Shown here: piece after piece, positions 8,244 to 16,424 of the stretch
How positions within the stretch are numbered: the first letter of the stretch is position 1
Layout: each line of letters begins with the position of its first letter
Source: an uncultured Pseudomonadota bacterium
GTDB lineage: Bacteria > Myxococcota_A > UBA796 > JAFGLY01
Direction of reading: 5' to 3'
NCBI GenBank assembly: GCA_937912125.1
Contig: CALDOK010000192.1
Coordinates: forward strand, 1 to 64,000
Length of the DNA stretch: 64,000 bases
The notes under the pieces: model-generated
The model's database searches: none
Seen by the model: only the letters and a program-made list of their open reading frames with translations
Told to the model about the DNA's origin: nothing
Program-made: the position numbers and the translations under genes

Positions 8244-8632
8244 GGGGCCTCCAGCCGGTGCCTGAAGACGTCGTCGGGGTGGTGGGGCAGCTGCATGGCC
8301 GCCGCCACCAGGCAGGCCTCGTCCGGAGGGGCGAAGATGGCGTGGGCCAGCCCCGCCGGCACCCACACCCGGCGTCCAGCGAGGGGAAAGACCCGTCGCT
8401 CGGCGGTGGCGGGATCCGCCACCACCAGGATGGGGTTGCCCTGGATGCCCACGAACCACTCGCCGCGCTCGGCGTGGAAGTGGTGTCCGCGGGCCAGGCC
8501 CGGCTCGATGGAGATGAGGTAGACCTCGCCCCCCACCGCGTGGGGGAAGGCCTTGTAGAGCGTCCCGCGCCCGTCGACGTACATCTCGAGGGGCTCGATG
8601 CTCATGCTCGCCAGCAGCTCACTGGGCGCCAT
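8240..8632 (-). CDS. Cupin-fold sugar-modifying protein (WxcM/CapF C-terminal-like)
   Basis: 130-residue single-domain cupin. The first cupin motif region reads GHHFHAERGEWFVGIQGN (about residues 48-65) and the second VPAGLAHAIFAP (about 91-102), the pattern of small cupins that epimerize, isomerize or reduce nucleotide-linked sugars. It overlaps the epimerase gene by 14 bases and the membrane-protein gene by about 4, so the three are translationally coupled. That context supports a step in making or tailoring a nucleotide sugar for surface polysaccharide. The start at 8632 has AGGA close upstream; an internal Met (SIEPLEMY) at 8605 is possible. Exact reaction unknown. Confidence 0.75.
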   Translation of the reverse strand: MAPSELLASMSIEPLEMYVDGRGTLYKAFPHAVGGEVYLISIEPGLARGHHFHAERGEWFVGIQGNPILVVADPATAERRVFPLAGRRVWVPAGLAHAIFAPPDEACLVAAAMQLPHHPDDVFRHRLEAP

Positions 8633-9569
8633 GGGTCCTCACGTGGTCGATGGTGGCGCGCAGGCCTTGGTGCAGCCCGACGCGGGGGTGGTGTCCCAGG
8701 AGCTCCCGAGCGCGGCTGTGGTCGCCGTAGAACCGCTCGACCTCGCCGGGGCGGAGGGGCAGGGCCCCCGGGCGCACCAGGGCCGGGTCGGCGTCCGCGA
8801 GCTCGAAGATGGTGGCGGCCAGCTGGCGCACACTGAGCTCGGGCCCGCCGCCGATGTTGAGCACGGCTCCCAGAGCCGCCGGGCTGGCGGCAGCGGCGAT
8901 GCCGCGGGCGACATCGTCGACGAAGTTGAGCTCGCGGGTCTGGCGCCCATCGGTGATGTCGAAGGGCAGCCCGGCGATGGCGGCGGCGATGGCGGCGGGG
9001 ATCAGCCGCCCGGGCGCCTGGCCTGGACCATAGCTCAGGAAGGGCCGCACCACGGTGGCCTGCAGGCCGGCCACGCGATGCAGGGTGAGCAGCCACTGGG
9101 TGGCCGCCAGCTTGAGGCTCGAGTACGCCGAGACCGGCATGGCCTGCATGGACTCGGTGAAGGGGGCCCGCTGCGCGCCGTACTCCTCGCAGGTGCCGGT
9201 CGAGACCAGGCGGGCCCCGTGGGCGATGCAGCCCTGGGCCACGTGGTGGGTGGCGTCGAGGATGCCCGGACGCAGCGCGGCGAAGGCCGCGGGGTCGCGG
9301 CTGAGGTCCACGGGAGAGGCCAGGTGGTAGACCAGCGCTGGTCGCACGGCGTCGAAGCAGGCGAGCACCGCGGTGGGGTCGGACAGCTCCACGGTGTGGG
9401 CGATGACCCCCGGAAGGGCCGCGCTGGTCCGCACCGTGCCGTGCACCTCTGCGCCCTGCTCCAGCAGCAGGCTGCACAGGCGCCGGCCGATGAAGCCGCC
9501 CGCCCCGGTCACCAGCACGGACGGGTGGACCAGGGGCAGGGGAGCGGACGGGGGAAGCTGGCTGGACAT
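8619..9569 (-). CDS. NAD-dependent sugar-nucleotide epimerase/dehydratase (SDR family)
   Basis: 316-residue extended short-chain dehydrogenase. The NAD-binding glycine motif GAGGFIGRRL is at about residues 21-30. A catalytic YxxxK (YSSLK) follows a Ser/Thr-rich strand ending STGTCEEYG, typical of UDP- or GDP-sugar epimerases, dehydratases and 4-ketoreductases. Near the C-terminus are the LNFVDDVARG and LNIGGG segments common in this family. It heads the minus-strand cluster and overlaps the cupin gene, so the pair likely convert one activated sugar. The product sugar cannot be named. The gene is divergent from the MopE-like lipoprotein with only 77 bases between. Confidence 0.9.
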   Translation of the reverse strand: MSSQLPPSAPLPLVHPSVLVTGAGGFIGRRLCSLLLEQGAEVHGTVRTSAALPGVIAHTVELSDPTAVLACFDAVRPALVYHLASPVDLSRDPAAFAALRPGILDATHHVAQGCIAHGARLVSTGTCEEYGAQRAPFTESMQAMPVSAYSSLKLAATQWLLTLHRVAGLQATVVRPFLSYGPGQAPGRLIPAAIAAAIAGLPFDITDGRQTRELNFVDDVARGIAAAASPAALGAVLNIGGGPELSVRQLAATIFELADADPALVRPGALPLRPGEVERFYGDHSRARELLGHHPRVGLHQGLRATIDHVRTHGAQ

Positions 9570-9646
9570 GCGGTGCAGGCTACGAAGCGAGGGGCGATGG
9601 TGGACGTTATCCTATCCGAGCATCGTCGTTTTCCCGAGCGTCTGCC

Positions 9647-10354
9647 ATGAAGGTGGTCCCCCTCGCGCTGCTGCTGGTCGCCGCCTGTGATCTGGCGGTG
9701 CCCACCACGGTCACCCGCGTGCCGCGGGACAGCGATCCTCAGGACCAGCCCGGCGACGACACCGGCACCGACACCGGCGACAGCGGCGAAGACACCACGA
9801 TCACCGACCCCTTCGAGCGGGACGACGACGGCGACGGCTTCAGCGAGAACGGCGGGGACTGCGACGACGACGACCCCTCGATCCATCCGGATCAGGACGA
9901 CGAGTGCAACGGGCTGGACGACGACTGTGATGGAGAGTTCGAGGAAGACGCCCGGGGCGACGACATCTACGAGCCCAACGACGACGCGGCCTCCTGGTTC
10001 TACCTGGGCAGCCTGGCCGACGACGAGAGCTACAGCATCACCGGAATCCTGCACAACGACGACGACCTCGACCGCTTCAGCTTCTTCATCGACGATCCCT
10101 GGTACGAGGAGTTCGGCTTCGAGGTCAGCCTCACCAGCATCCCCGCCGACGCCACCTACCGCATCCAGCTCGGCCGGGTGGGCGACAGCGGCGAGCTCGA
10201 GGACGTCCAGAGCAGCTACGGCACGGGGGCGCTGTCCCTGCGCGAAGAGGGCGAGAGCTTCGTGGACGACGGGGGCACCTACGGCGTGATCATCGACGCC
10301 GTGGGGGGCGCGGACTGCGGGCGCTCGTACCTGCTCAGCGTGAACAAGGGCTAG
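9647..10354 (+). CDS. Secreted lipoprotein with MopE-like metal-binding motif
   Basis: 235 residues with a lipoprotein signal ending at VAAC (Cys 14), then an acidic Asp/Thr/Gly linker (GDDTGTDTGDSGED). Residues about 64-105 form the putative metal-binding motif known from MopE-type proteins (DDDGDGF, GGDCDDDDPSIHP, ECNGLDDDCDG). The remainder (about 110-235) looks like a pre-peptidase C-terminal-like beta-sandwich (YEPNDDAASWFYLG, DDDLDRFSFFI). No catalytic domain is present. Extracellular calcium or copper binding at the surface is a guess from the family. It is a single gene before the Hdr/Flx operon, separated by 180 bases. Confidence 0.85.
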   Translation: MKVVPLALLLVAACDLAVPTTVTRVPRDSDPQDQPGDDTGTDTGDSGEDTTITDPFERDDDGDGFSENGGDCDDDDPSIHPDQDDECNGLDDDCDGEFEEDARGDDIYEPNDDAASWFYLGSLADDESYSITGILHNDDDLDRFSFFIDDPWYEEFGFEVSLTSIPADATYRIQLGRVGDSGELEDVQSSYGTGALSLREEGESFVDDGGTYGVIIDAVGGADCGRSYLLSVNKG

Positions 10355-10461
10355 GCGCCGAACCGCTCCTGTGGGGGTTGATCCGGCGGGGCGACTACGG
10401 GAATCTCCACAGCCGCGGTGGGCTATCTCCTGGGGGCCCATTTTCCTGCTGATTCCCGCAC

Positions 10462-10489
10462 TTGTGGTTGCTGGCCCTTCGGGTATCTT
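10462..10489 (+). promoter_or_regulatory. Possible sigma-70-like promoter of the hdr-flx operon
   Basis: TTGTGG at 10462-10467 and TATCTT at 10484-10489 are separated by 16 bases and lie about 45 bases before the GTG start of hdrC. A similar TTGTGT box with a 17-base spacer precedes the selenoprotein gene. GGAGG at 10526-10530 is the hdrC ribosome site. The match is modest and was made by eye. Confidence 0.3.
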
Positions 10490-10534
10490 GCGTTAATCCC
10501 GCTCCAGATTTGCCCCGAAGACCATGGAGGTCCC

Positions 10535-11101
10535 GTGAGCCACTCGGAACACGGCCCGCCCCTGACTCGCGAGATCCGAGCCCGCACTGGCATCGACCCT
10601 GCTCGCTGCTACCAGTGCGGCAAGTGCACCGCCGGCTGCCCGATGGCCGACGAGATGCCCACCCGCATCCAGCAGATCATGCGCAAGATCCAGCAGGGTC
10701 GCGAGGAACTGCTGGAGGACCCATCCATATGGTTGTGCCTGAGCTGTGAGCAGTGCTCCAGCCGCTGCCCCCAGCAGGTTGAGCCCGCGCGCCTGGTCGA
10801 TGCCCTGCGCGAGCTGGCCATGGAGCGCGCGCCGGGCACCGCGCCGCGCCGCATCGGTGCGTTCCACACCGCCTTCCTCGAGCAGATCAAGCTCAACGGG
10901 CGGCTGTACGAGTTCGGCCTGGTGCTGGGCTACAAGCTCCGCAGCGGCGCCCTGCTGGACGATGTCGAGTCCGCCCCTGGCATGATGGCCCGGGGCAAGC
11001 TGGCCCTGGTGCCCACCCGCATCGACGGCCTGGACGACGTCCGGCGCATCTTCGAGGCCTGTGAGCGGCGGGACAGCAGCTCCGAAGAGGAGGCCAAATG
11101 A
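10535..11101 (+). CDS. hdrC: Heterodisulfide reductase subunit C-like iron-sulfur protein
   Basis: 188-residue ferredoxin-type subunit with two [4Fe-4S] motifs: CYQCGKCTAGCP at about residues 25-36 and CLSCEQCSSRCP at about 68-79. The rest is helical, as in HdrC. It would relay electrons between HdrA and the disulfide-reducing HdrB. The GTG at 10535 is chosen because GGAGG lies 4 bases upstream; the frame remains open to 10418, but that part reads as non-coding leader. Its stop overlaps the hdrB start as ATGA, so the two are translationally coupled. It opens a seven-gene operon with no intergenic gap larger than about 14 bases. Confidence 0.93.
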   Translation: MSHSEHGPPLTREIRARTGIDPARCYQCGKCTAGCPMADEMPTRIQQIMRKIQQGREELLEDPSIWLCLSCEQCSSRCPQQVEPARLVDALRELAMERAPGTAPRRIGAFHTAFLEQIKLNGRLYEFGLVLGYKLRSGALLDDVESAPGMMARGKLALVPTRIDGLDDVRRIFEACERRDSSSEEEAK

Positions 11102-11991
11102 GGTTCGGCTACTACCCGGGCTGCTCGCTGCACGCGACCGCCCGCGAGTTCTCCGAGAGCCTGCTCACCCTGGTCAAGGCCCTGGACGTGCAGCTGGACG
11201 AGGTCGAAGACTGGGCCTGCTGCGGCGCCAGCTCCGCTCACGCCACCAACCACCTGCTGGGCGTGGCCCTGCCTGCCCGCACCCTGGCCATCGCCGAGGG
11301 CCAAGGCCTGGACAACATCGTGGCCCCTTGCGCGGCCTGCTACGGCCGGCTGGCCGGTGCAGCCCACGAGATCGAGGGCGACGCTGCGCTCAAGGGTCAG
11401 GTCGCCGAGATCCTGAAGCGTCCCCTGGGCACTCCTCCCGAGATCATCAACGTGGTGGGCTTCCTGCAGTCGCTGCTGCCCGAGATCCAGCCGCGGGTGG
11501 TCAAGCCCCTCGATGGCCTCAAGGTGGCCTGCTACTACGGCTGCCTGCTGCTGCGGCCTCACAAGGTCACCCGCTTCGACGATCGGGAGCAGCCCGAGTC
11601 CATGGAGCAGGTCTGCGCGGCGGTGGGCGCCACGCCCGTGGCCTGGAACAAGCGCATCGAGTGCTGCGGAGCTGGCTTCTCCCTGTCCCGCACCGGCTCG
11701 GTCATCCGCATGGGCCGCGAGATCCTGGACGACGCCCGGGCCGCCGGTGCCGAGGCGGTGGTGGTGGGCTGCCCCATGTGTCACTCGAACCTGGACATGC
11801 GCCAGCCCGCCATGAACCGGGGGCAGGCGGGCGCCGGCGCGCTGCCCGTCCTGTACATCACCGAGCTGGTGGGCCTGGCCATGGGCCTCGATCCCAAGGC
11901 CATGGGCCTGCAGCGCCACTATGTCTCCACCCAGCCCCTGCTCGACCGGCTCAGCACCGCGGTCGCGGTGGCGGAAGGGGAGGTGTCCTGA
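11098..11991 (+). CDS. hdrB: Heterodisulfide reductase subunit B-like protein
   Basis: 297 residues with two complete CCG domains. The first has Cys 7, ACCGASS at about 41, and APCAACYG at about 78. The second has YYGC near 145, ECCGAGF at about 185, and CPMCHSN at about 224. In methanogen HdrB each CCG domain holds a non-cubane [4Fe-4S] cluster where a disulfide is cleaved. Both motifs are intact, so it is expected to be catalytically competent. The bacterial disulfide substrate is not known; DsrC-like proteins have been proposed for related systems. It is coupled by overlap to hdrC before it and to hdrA after it (TGATG). Confidence 0.93.
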   Translation: MRFGYYPGCSLHATAREFSESLLTLVKALDVQLDEVEDWACCGASSAHATNHLLGVALPARTLAIAEGQGLDNIVAPCAACYGRLAGAAHEIEGDAALKGQVAEILKRPLGTPPEIINVVGFLQSLLPEIQPRVVKPLDGLKVACYYGCLLLRPHKVTRFDDREQPESMEQVCAAVGATPVAWNKRIECCGAGFSLSRTGSVIRMGREILDDARAAGAEAVVVGCPMCHSNLDMRQPAMNRGQAGAGALPVLYITELVGLAMGLDPKAMGLQRHYVSTQPLLDRLSTAVAVAEGEVS

Positions 11992-14030
11992 TGGCACGCA
12001 TCGGTGTGTTCGTGTGCCACTGCGGCGAGAACATCGCCCGCACGGTGGACTGTGCGGCGGTGGCCGGCAGCGTGGCTGACCATCCCTCTGTGGTCTGCTC
12101 GGTGGACTACAAGTACATGTGCTCGGATCCGGGCCAGAACCTGGTCAAGGACGCCATCACCGAGCATGGGCTCGACGGCGTGGTCGTGGCTGCCTGCTCG
12201 CCCCACATGCACCTCAAGACCTTCCGTCGCGCCGCCTCGAACGCCGGGCTCAACGCCTACCTGGTGGAGATGGCCAACATCCGTGAGCAGTGTGCGTGGA
12301 TTCACCCGCGCACCCCCGAGACCACGGTCAAGGCCACCGATCTGGTCCGGGCGATGGTGGAGAAGGTCAAGCAGAACGTCCCCCTCGAGCCCATCCGCAT
12401 CCCGGTCACGCCCACGGCCCTGGTCATCGGCGGAGGCATCGCGGGCATCCAGGCGGCCCTGGACATCGCCGAGGCCGGGCGGGACGTGATCATCGTCGAG
12501 AAGGAGCCCAGCCTGGGCGGGCACATGTCCCAGCTCTCCGAGACCTTCCCCACCCTCGACTGTTCCCAGTGCATCCTCACGCCCCGCATGGTGGACGCCT
12601 ACCAGCACCCGCGCATCAAGCTGTACACCTACAGCGAGGTGGAGAAGCTCGAGGGCTATATCGGCAACTTCGAGGTCACGATCCGCAAGAAGGGCCGCTC
12701 GGTCGACATCGACACCTGCACCGGCTGCGGCGCCTGCATGGAGGTCTGCCCCTCCAAGAAGGCTCTGGACGAGTTCGACATGGGCCTGCGCACCCGCACG
12801 GCCGTCTACACGCCCTTCCCTCAGGCGGTGCCCAACAAGCCGGTCATCGATCGCGAGCACTGCCTGCACTACAAGGCCGAAGCGCGGGCTATCGCCCGGG
12901 GCAAGCCCGTCAAGGCGGTCTGCCAGAAGTGCGCTAAGGCCTGCGCCGCCGACGCCATCAGCTTCGACGGCGGCGACGAGCTGATCAAGGAGAAGGTGGG
13001 CGCCGTGGTGGTGGCCACCGGCTTCCAGCTCTACTCCGTGGCCAAGGACCAGCCCGAGCCCTACCTCGAGGGCTACGGCGAGTACGGCTACGGCGCCGAC
13101 CCCGACATCGTCGACGGGCTGCAGTTCGAGCGCCTCGCCTCGGCGTCGGGCCCCACCGGCGGCAAGATCCTGTGCCCTTCCAACGGCCAGGCCCCCAAGA
13201 CCATCGTCTTCATCCAGTGCACCGGCTCTCGGGATCCCGCCAAGGGCATCGAGTACTGCTCGGGGGTGTGCTGCATGTACACCGCCAAGCACGCCATGCT
13301 CTACCAGCACAGCGTCCATGGCGGTCGAGCGGTGGTGTTCTACATGGACATCCGGGCCACGGGCAAGGGCTACGACGCCTTCACCCGCCGCGCCGCTGAA
13401 GAGTCCGGTGCCGAGTACGTACGCGGCCGGGTCAGCGCCATCTACCGGGCTGACGGCAAGCTGGTGGTCAAGGGCGTGGACACCCTGGGCGGTGAGCCCA
13501 TGACCGTGCAGGCCGACATGGTGGTGCTGGCCACCGCCATCCGGCCCCAGCCAGGCATCAAGGAGCTGGCCCAGAAGCTCTCCATCTCCTACGACCAGCA
13601 CGGCTTCCTCAACGAAGCCCACCCCAAGCTTCGCCCGGTCGAGACCAACACCGCGGGCATCTTCCTTGCTGGCTGCTCTCAGGCCCCACGGGACATCCCC
13701 GACTCGGTGGCCATGGCCTCGGCCACCGCGGCCAAGGTCCTGGCCTTGTTCAGCCGGTCCGAGATGGAGCGGGAGCCCCAGGTGGCCAAGGTGGATCAGG
13801 CCACCTGCTCGGGCTGCTTCCACTGCGAGCGGGCCTGCGCATACGGCGCCGTCGAACACCTCGAGGTCAAGGACCGGCGTGGAAACGTGCTGCGGGTCGT
13901 GGCCCAGATCAACCCGGGCGTCTGCCAGGGTTGTGGCACCTGCGCCGCCAACTGCCCCTCCAAGAGCATCGAGCTGGACGGCTTCACCGACGCCCAGGTC
14001 TTCGCGTCCATCCAGGCCTTGAGCCTGTGA
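11991..14030 (+). CDS. hdrA: Heterodisulfide reductase subunit A-like flavoprotein
   Basis: 679 residues, the length of single-copy HdrA. The N-terminal domain has VFVCHCGENI and ACSPHMHLKTF. The FAD-binding Rossmann motif VIGGGIAGIQAA is at about 144-155, followed by GGHMSQLSETFPTLDCSQC with the expected Cys pair. A [4Fe-4S] site CTGCGACMEVCP lies at about 244, further cysteines CQKCAKAC near 311, and two C-terminal ferredoxin sites CSGCFHCERAC (about 607) and CQGCGTCAANCP (about 645). HdrA carries the flavin at which electron pairs are split between ferredoxin and the disulfide. ATG at 11991 overlaps the hdrB stop. The longer open frame upstream is a shadow over hdrB. Confidence 0.95.
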   Translation: MARIGVFVCHCGENIARTVDCAAVAGSVADHPSVVCSVDYKYMCSDPGQNLVKDAITEHGLDGVVVAACSPHMHLKTFRRAASNAGLNAYLVEMANIREQCAWIHPRTPETTVKATDLVRAMVEKVKQNVPLEPIRIPVTPTALVIGGGIAGIQAALDIAEAGRDVIIVEKEPSLGGHMSQLSETFPTLDCSQCILTPRMVDAYQHPRIKLYTYSEVEKLEGYIGNFEVTIRKKGRSVDIDTCTGCGACMEVCPSKKALDEFDMGLRTRTAVYTPFPQAVPNKPVIDREHCLHYKAEARAIARGKPVKAVCQKCAKACAADAISFDGGDELIKEKVGAVVVATGFQLYSVAKDQPEPYLEGYGEYGYGADPDIVDGLQFERLASASGPTGGKILCPSNGQAPKTIVFIQCTGSRDPAKGIEYCSGVCCMYTAKHAMLYQHSVHGGRAVVFYMDIRATGKGYDAFTRRAAEESGAEYVRGRVSAIYRADGKLVVKGVDTLGGEPMTVQADMVVLATAIRPQPGIKELAQKLSISYDQHGFLNEAHPKLRPVETNTAGIFLAGCSQAPRDIPDSVAMASATAAKVLALFSRSEMEREPQVAKVDQATCSGCFHCERACAYGAVEHLEVKDRRGNVLRVVAQINPGVCQGCGTCAANCPSKSIELDGFTDAQVFASIQALSL

Positions 14031-14044
14031 CGGAGGAACCCACC

Positions 14045-14467
14045 ATGTTCGAGCCCCGCATCGTGGCCTTCGTGTGCAACTGGTGCACCTACACCGGCGC
14101 CGATCTCGCCGGCACCTCGCGCCTGCCCATGGCCACCAACGTGCGCATCGTGCGCCTGCCCTGCACCGGGCGCATCGATCCCCTCTTCATCGTCAAGGCC
14201 TTCGAGCGCGGCGCCGACGGCGTGATCGTCAGCGGCTGCCACCCGGGCGACTGCCACTACTCAGAGGGCAACTATCACGCGCGCCGCCGCTTCCGGCTCT
14301 TCAAGGAGCTGATGGACTTCACGGGCATCGACTCCGATCGGGTCACCTTCTCGTGGGTCAGCGCCAGCCAGGGCCAGAAGTGGGCCGACGTGGTCAACGG
14401 CACCACCGAGCGCATCCGCGCCCTGGGGCCTTTCGAGGGCTACCCGGGCTCCGAGGAGGTCGCATGA
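14045..14467 (+). CDS. flxD: MvhD/FlxD-type [2Fe-2S] electron-transfer subunit
   Basis: 140-residue protein of the MvhD family, which links HdrA to its electron-donating partner. The characteristic cysteines are present: FVCNWCTYTGAD near residue 12, LPCTGRID near 39, and GCHPGDCHY near 67. In the FlxABCD-HdrABC complexes of anaerobic bacteria this subunit joins the NADH-oxidizing Flx part to Hdr. The start at 14045 has GGAGGA about 8 bases upstream. It sits directly between hdrA and flxC, and its stop overlaps the next start (ATGA). No hydrogenase large or small subunit is present, so electrons are not expected to come from H2 here. Confidence 0.92.
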   Translation: MFEPRIVAFVCNWCTYTGADLAGTSRLPMATNVRIVRLPCTGRIDPLFIVKAFERGADGVIVSGCHPGDCHYSEGNYHARRRFRLFKELMDFTGIDSDRVTFSWVSASQGQKWADVVNGTTERIRALGPFEGYPGSEEVA

Positions 14468-15336
14468 ACGCCCTTCGAGACCTGGCGCGCCAGCTGCTCG
14501 AGGCTGGCGAGGTCAAGGTCGTCATCGGCTACGAGGACAGCCGGCGCGGTGTGCGCCCGGCCTTCGTCTCCGACCCGGCCGACGTGGACAGGCTGATCTT
14601 CGACGCCCGCTGTGTGCACAACCTGGCCACCTACCTCAACCCTCGGCGGGGCCACGTCAAGCGCCTGGGCCGGGCGGCGGTGGTGGTGAAGGGCTGCGAC
14701 GCCCGCGCTGTGGCTGGGCTGCTGCGAGAGCAGCAGATCGCCCGCGAGGACTTCGTGCTCATCGGCGTGCGCTGCGGAGGGGTCTTCGACACCCCCGACG
14801 CCACCGGCCCCCTCGACGCCGCCTCCATCGCCCCGCGCTGCCACGGCTGCACGGTGCGCGAGCCCAGCCTGCCCGAGCATGTGGTGGGTGATCTGCCCCC
14901 CGAACCTCCGGTGGGTCGCGACCTGGACGCCGAGGTGGCACGGCTGATGGCCATGCCTGCGGCCGAGCGGCTGGCCTTCTGGAACCGTGAGCTGGCCAAG
15001 TGTGTGCGCTGCTACGCCTGCCGCCAGGTCTGCCCCTTGTGCGTCTGTGAGCGCTGCATCGTGGACAAGACCCAGCCCCGCTGGATCGAGCCCTCGGCCC
15101 ACACCCGGGGCAACCTGGCCTGGCACCTCACCCGGGCCCAGCACCTGGCCGGGCGCTGCTCGGGCTGCAGCGAGTGCGAGCGGGCCTGCCCCGAAGGCAT
15201 CCCCATCCACCTGCTCAACCACTTCCTGGCCGGCGTGGTGCGCGACGCCTTCGATCACGTTGTGGGGGACGATCCCGACGCCCCTGCCCCCGTGGGCGCC
15301 TTCCGCAAGGATGACGCCGAGGAGTTCATCGTCTGA
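14464..15336 (+). CDS. flxC: Iron-sulfur subunit with FrhB/FdhB-like N-terminus (FlxC-like)
   Basis: 290 residues. The first half contains VVVKGCDARAVAGLLRE and LIGVRCGG, a signature shared with F420-hydrogenase/formate-dehydrogenase beta-type subunits. The second half has a Cys cluster CVRCYACRQVCPLCVCERC at about residue 180 and a [4Fe-4S] motif CSGCSECERACP at about 236. The protein ends acidic. It would carry electrons from the NADH-oxidizing flavoprotein toward HdrA. Assignment as FlxC rests on operon position and iron-sulfur content; FlxB and FlxC names could be exchanged. Both ends overlap the neighbouring genes (ATGA, TGATG). Confidence 0.85.
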   Translation: MNALRDLARQLLEAGEVKVVIGYEDSRRGVRPAFVSDPADVDRLIFDARCVHNLATYLNPRRGHVKRLGRAAVVVKGCDARAVAGLLREQQIAREDFVLIGVRCGGVFDTPDATGPLDAASIAPRCHGCTVREPSLPEHVVGDLPPEPPVGRDLDAEVARLMAMPAAERLAFWNRELAKCVRCYACRQVCPLCVCERCIVDKTQPRWIEPSAHTRGNLAWHLTRAQHLAGRCSGCSECERACPEGIPIHLLNHFLAGVVRDAFDHVVGDDPDAPAPVGAFRKDDAEEFIV

Positions 15337-16424
15337 TGTCCGAGCCCTCGAACCTCAAGCACATCGACCGCGCGCAGCTGGCTGGCCTGGTGGAGGCGCT
15401 GGCTGGCGCTGGCACTGCGGTCATCGCTCCGGCCCTTCGCCACGACGCCCGCGGCACCGTGGGCTACCGCACGGTCACCACCATGGCGGACGTGGTGCTG
15501 GACAAGCGCCCCGACAACGCCCTCAAGTCCTTCTTCCTGCCCCCCACCGAGCCCCTGCTGCACTACGAGCGCCAGGGCAAGGACGTCACGCTCACGCCAG
15601 TGGACCCCAGCATCGGGCCGCGGGTGGTGCTGGGCGCGCTGCCCTGCGACGCCGCGGGCCTGCCCATCGTCGATAGGGTCATGGACTGGGACTACCGGGA
15701 CGAGCCCTGGTTCGGCCGGCGTGACGCCACCACCGTCATCGCCCTGGCCTGCGACAAGGCCGACTCCGCCTGCTTCTGCACCGGCGTGGGCCTAGCCCCT
15801 GACGGCGCCTCTGGCTCCGATCTGTTGCTGGTGCCCGCGGGCGATGGCTTCCTGGTCGAGGTGTACAGCGACAAGGGCCAGGCCCTGGTCGACCTCCACC
15901 CCGCGTTCTTCGGCGAGCCCAGGGATCAGGAGCAGGCCCAGGCCTTCCGGGCTGGGCTCGGCGCCGCGCTCTCCCACGCCGACGGTCTCGACCCCGCGGC
16001 GGCCCGGGCATGGATCGAGGGCCACTTCATCGACCCCGCCTGGCCCGCCTTGGCGCTGTCCTGCCACGGCTGCGGCGCCTGCGCCATGGTCTGCCCCACC
16101 TGCCACTGCTTCGACATCGTCGATGAGCAAGAGGGCGTGGCCAAGGGCACCCGGCGGCGCAACCAGGACTACTGCCAGTACGGGCTGTTCACCCTCCACG
16201 GCGCGGGCCACAACCCCCGCGGCGACCAGGGCGCGCGTATCCGCCAGCGGGTCAGCCACAAGTTCGCCATCTACCCCGACCGCTTCGACGCCATCCTCTG
16301 CACCGGCTGCGGCCGCTGCTCCCGGGCCTGTGCCGCGGGCATCGACATGTTCGAGGTGGTGGAGCGTCTGGCCGGGCTGCAGGCGGACATCGACGAAGAG
16401 ACCCCCACGGGAGGTGACCTGTGA
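15336..16424 (+). CDS. flxB: 4Fe-4S dicluster subunit, AsrA-like (FlxB-like)
   Basis: 362 residues resembling subunit A of anaerobic sulfite reductase and other dicluster ferredoxin subunits. The N-terminal 230 residues form the non-cluster domain (TVTTMADVVLDKRP, LGALPCDAAGLP). Two cluster motifs follow: CHGCGACAMVCPTCHC at about 241-256 and CTGCGRCSRACAAGID at about 324-339. In Flx-type complexes this protein passes electrons from the FAD/NAD protein FlxA onward. Translation is coupled to flxC before it and flxA after it (GTGA). No sulfite reductase catalytic subunit is nearby, so the AsrA similarity reflects shared ancestry rather than sulfite reduction. Confidence 0.87.
   Translation: MSEPSNLKHIDRAQLAGLVEALAGAGTAVIAPALRHDARGTVGYRTVTTMADVVLDKRPDNALKSFFLPPTEPLLHYERQGKDVTLTPVDPSIGPRVVLGALPCDAAGLPIVDRVMDWDYRDEPWFGRRDATTVIALACDKADSACFCTGVGLAPDGASGSDLLLVPAGDGFLVEVYSDKGQALVDLHPAFFGEPRDQEQAQAFRAGLGAALSHADGLDPAAARAWIEGHFIDPAWPALALSCHGCGACAMVCPTCHCFDIVDEQEGVAKGTRRRNQDYCQYGLFTLHGAGHNPRGDQGARIRQRVSHKFAIYPDRFDAILCTGCGRCSRACAAGIDMFEVVERLAGLQADIDEETPTGGDL

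Noticed and set aside
10441..10534. Sigma-54 promoter upstream of hdrC (TGG...TTGC)
   Set aside because: The GG and GC elements are about 16 bases apart instead of the required 11.
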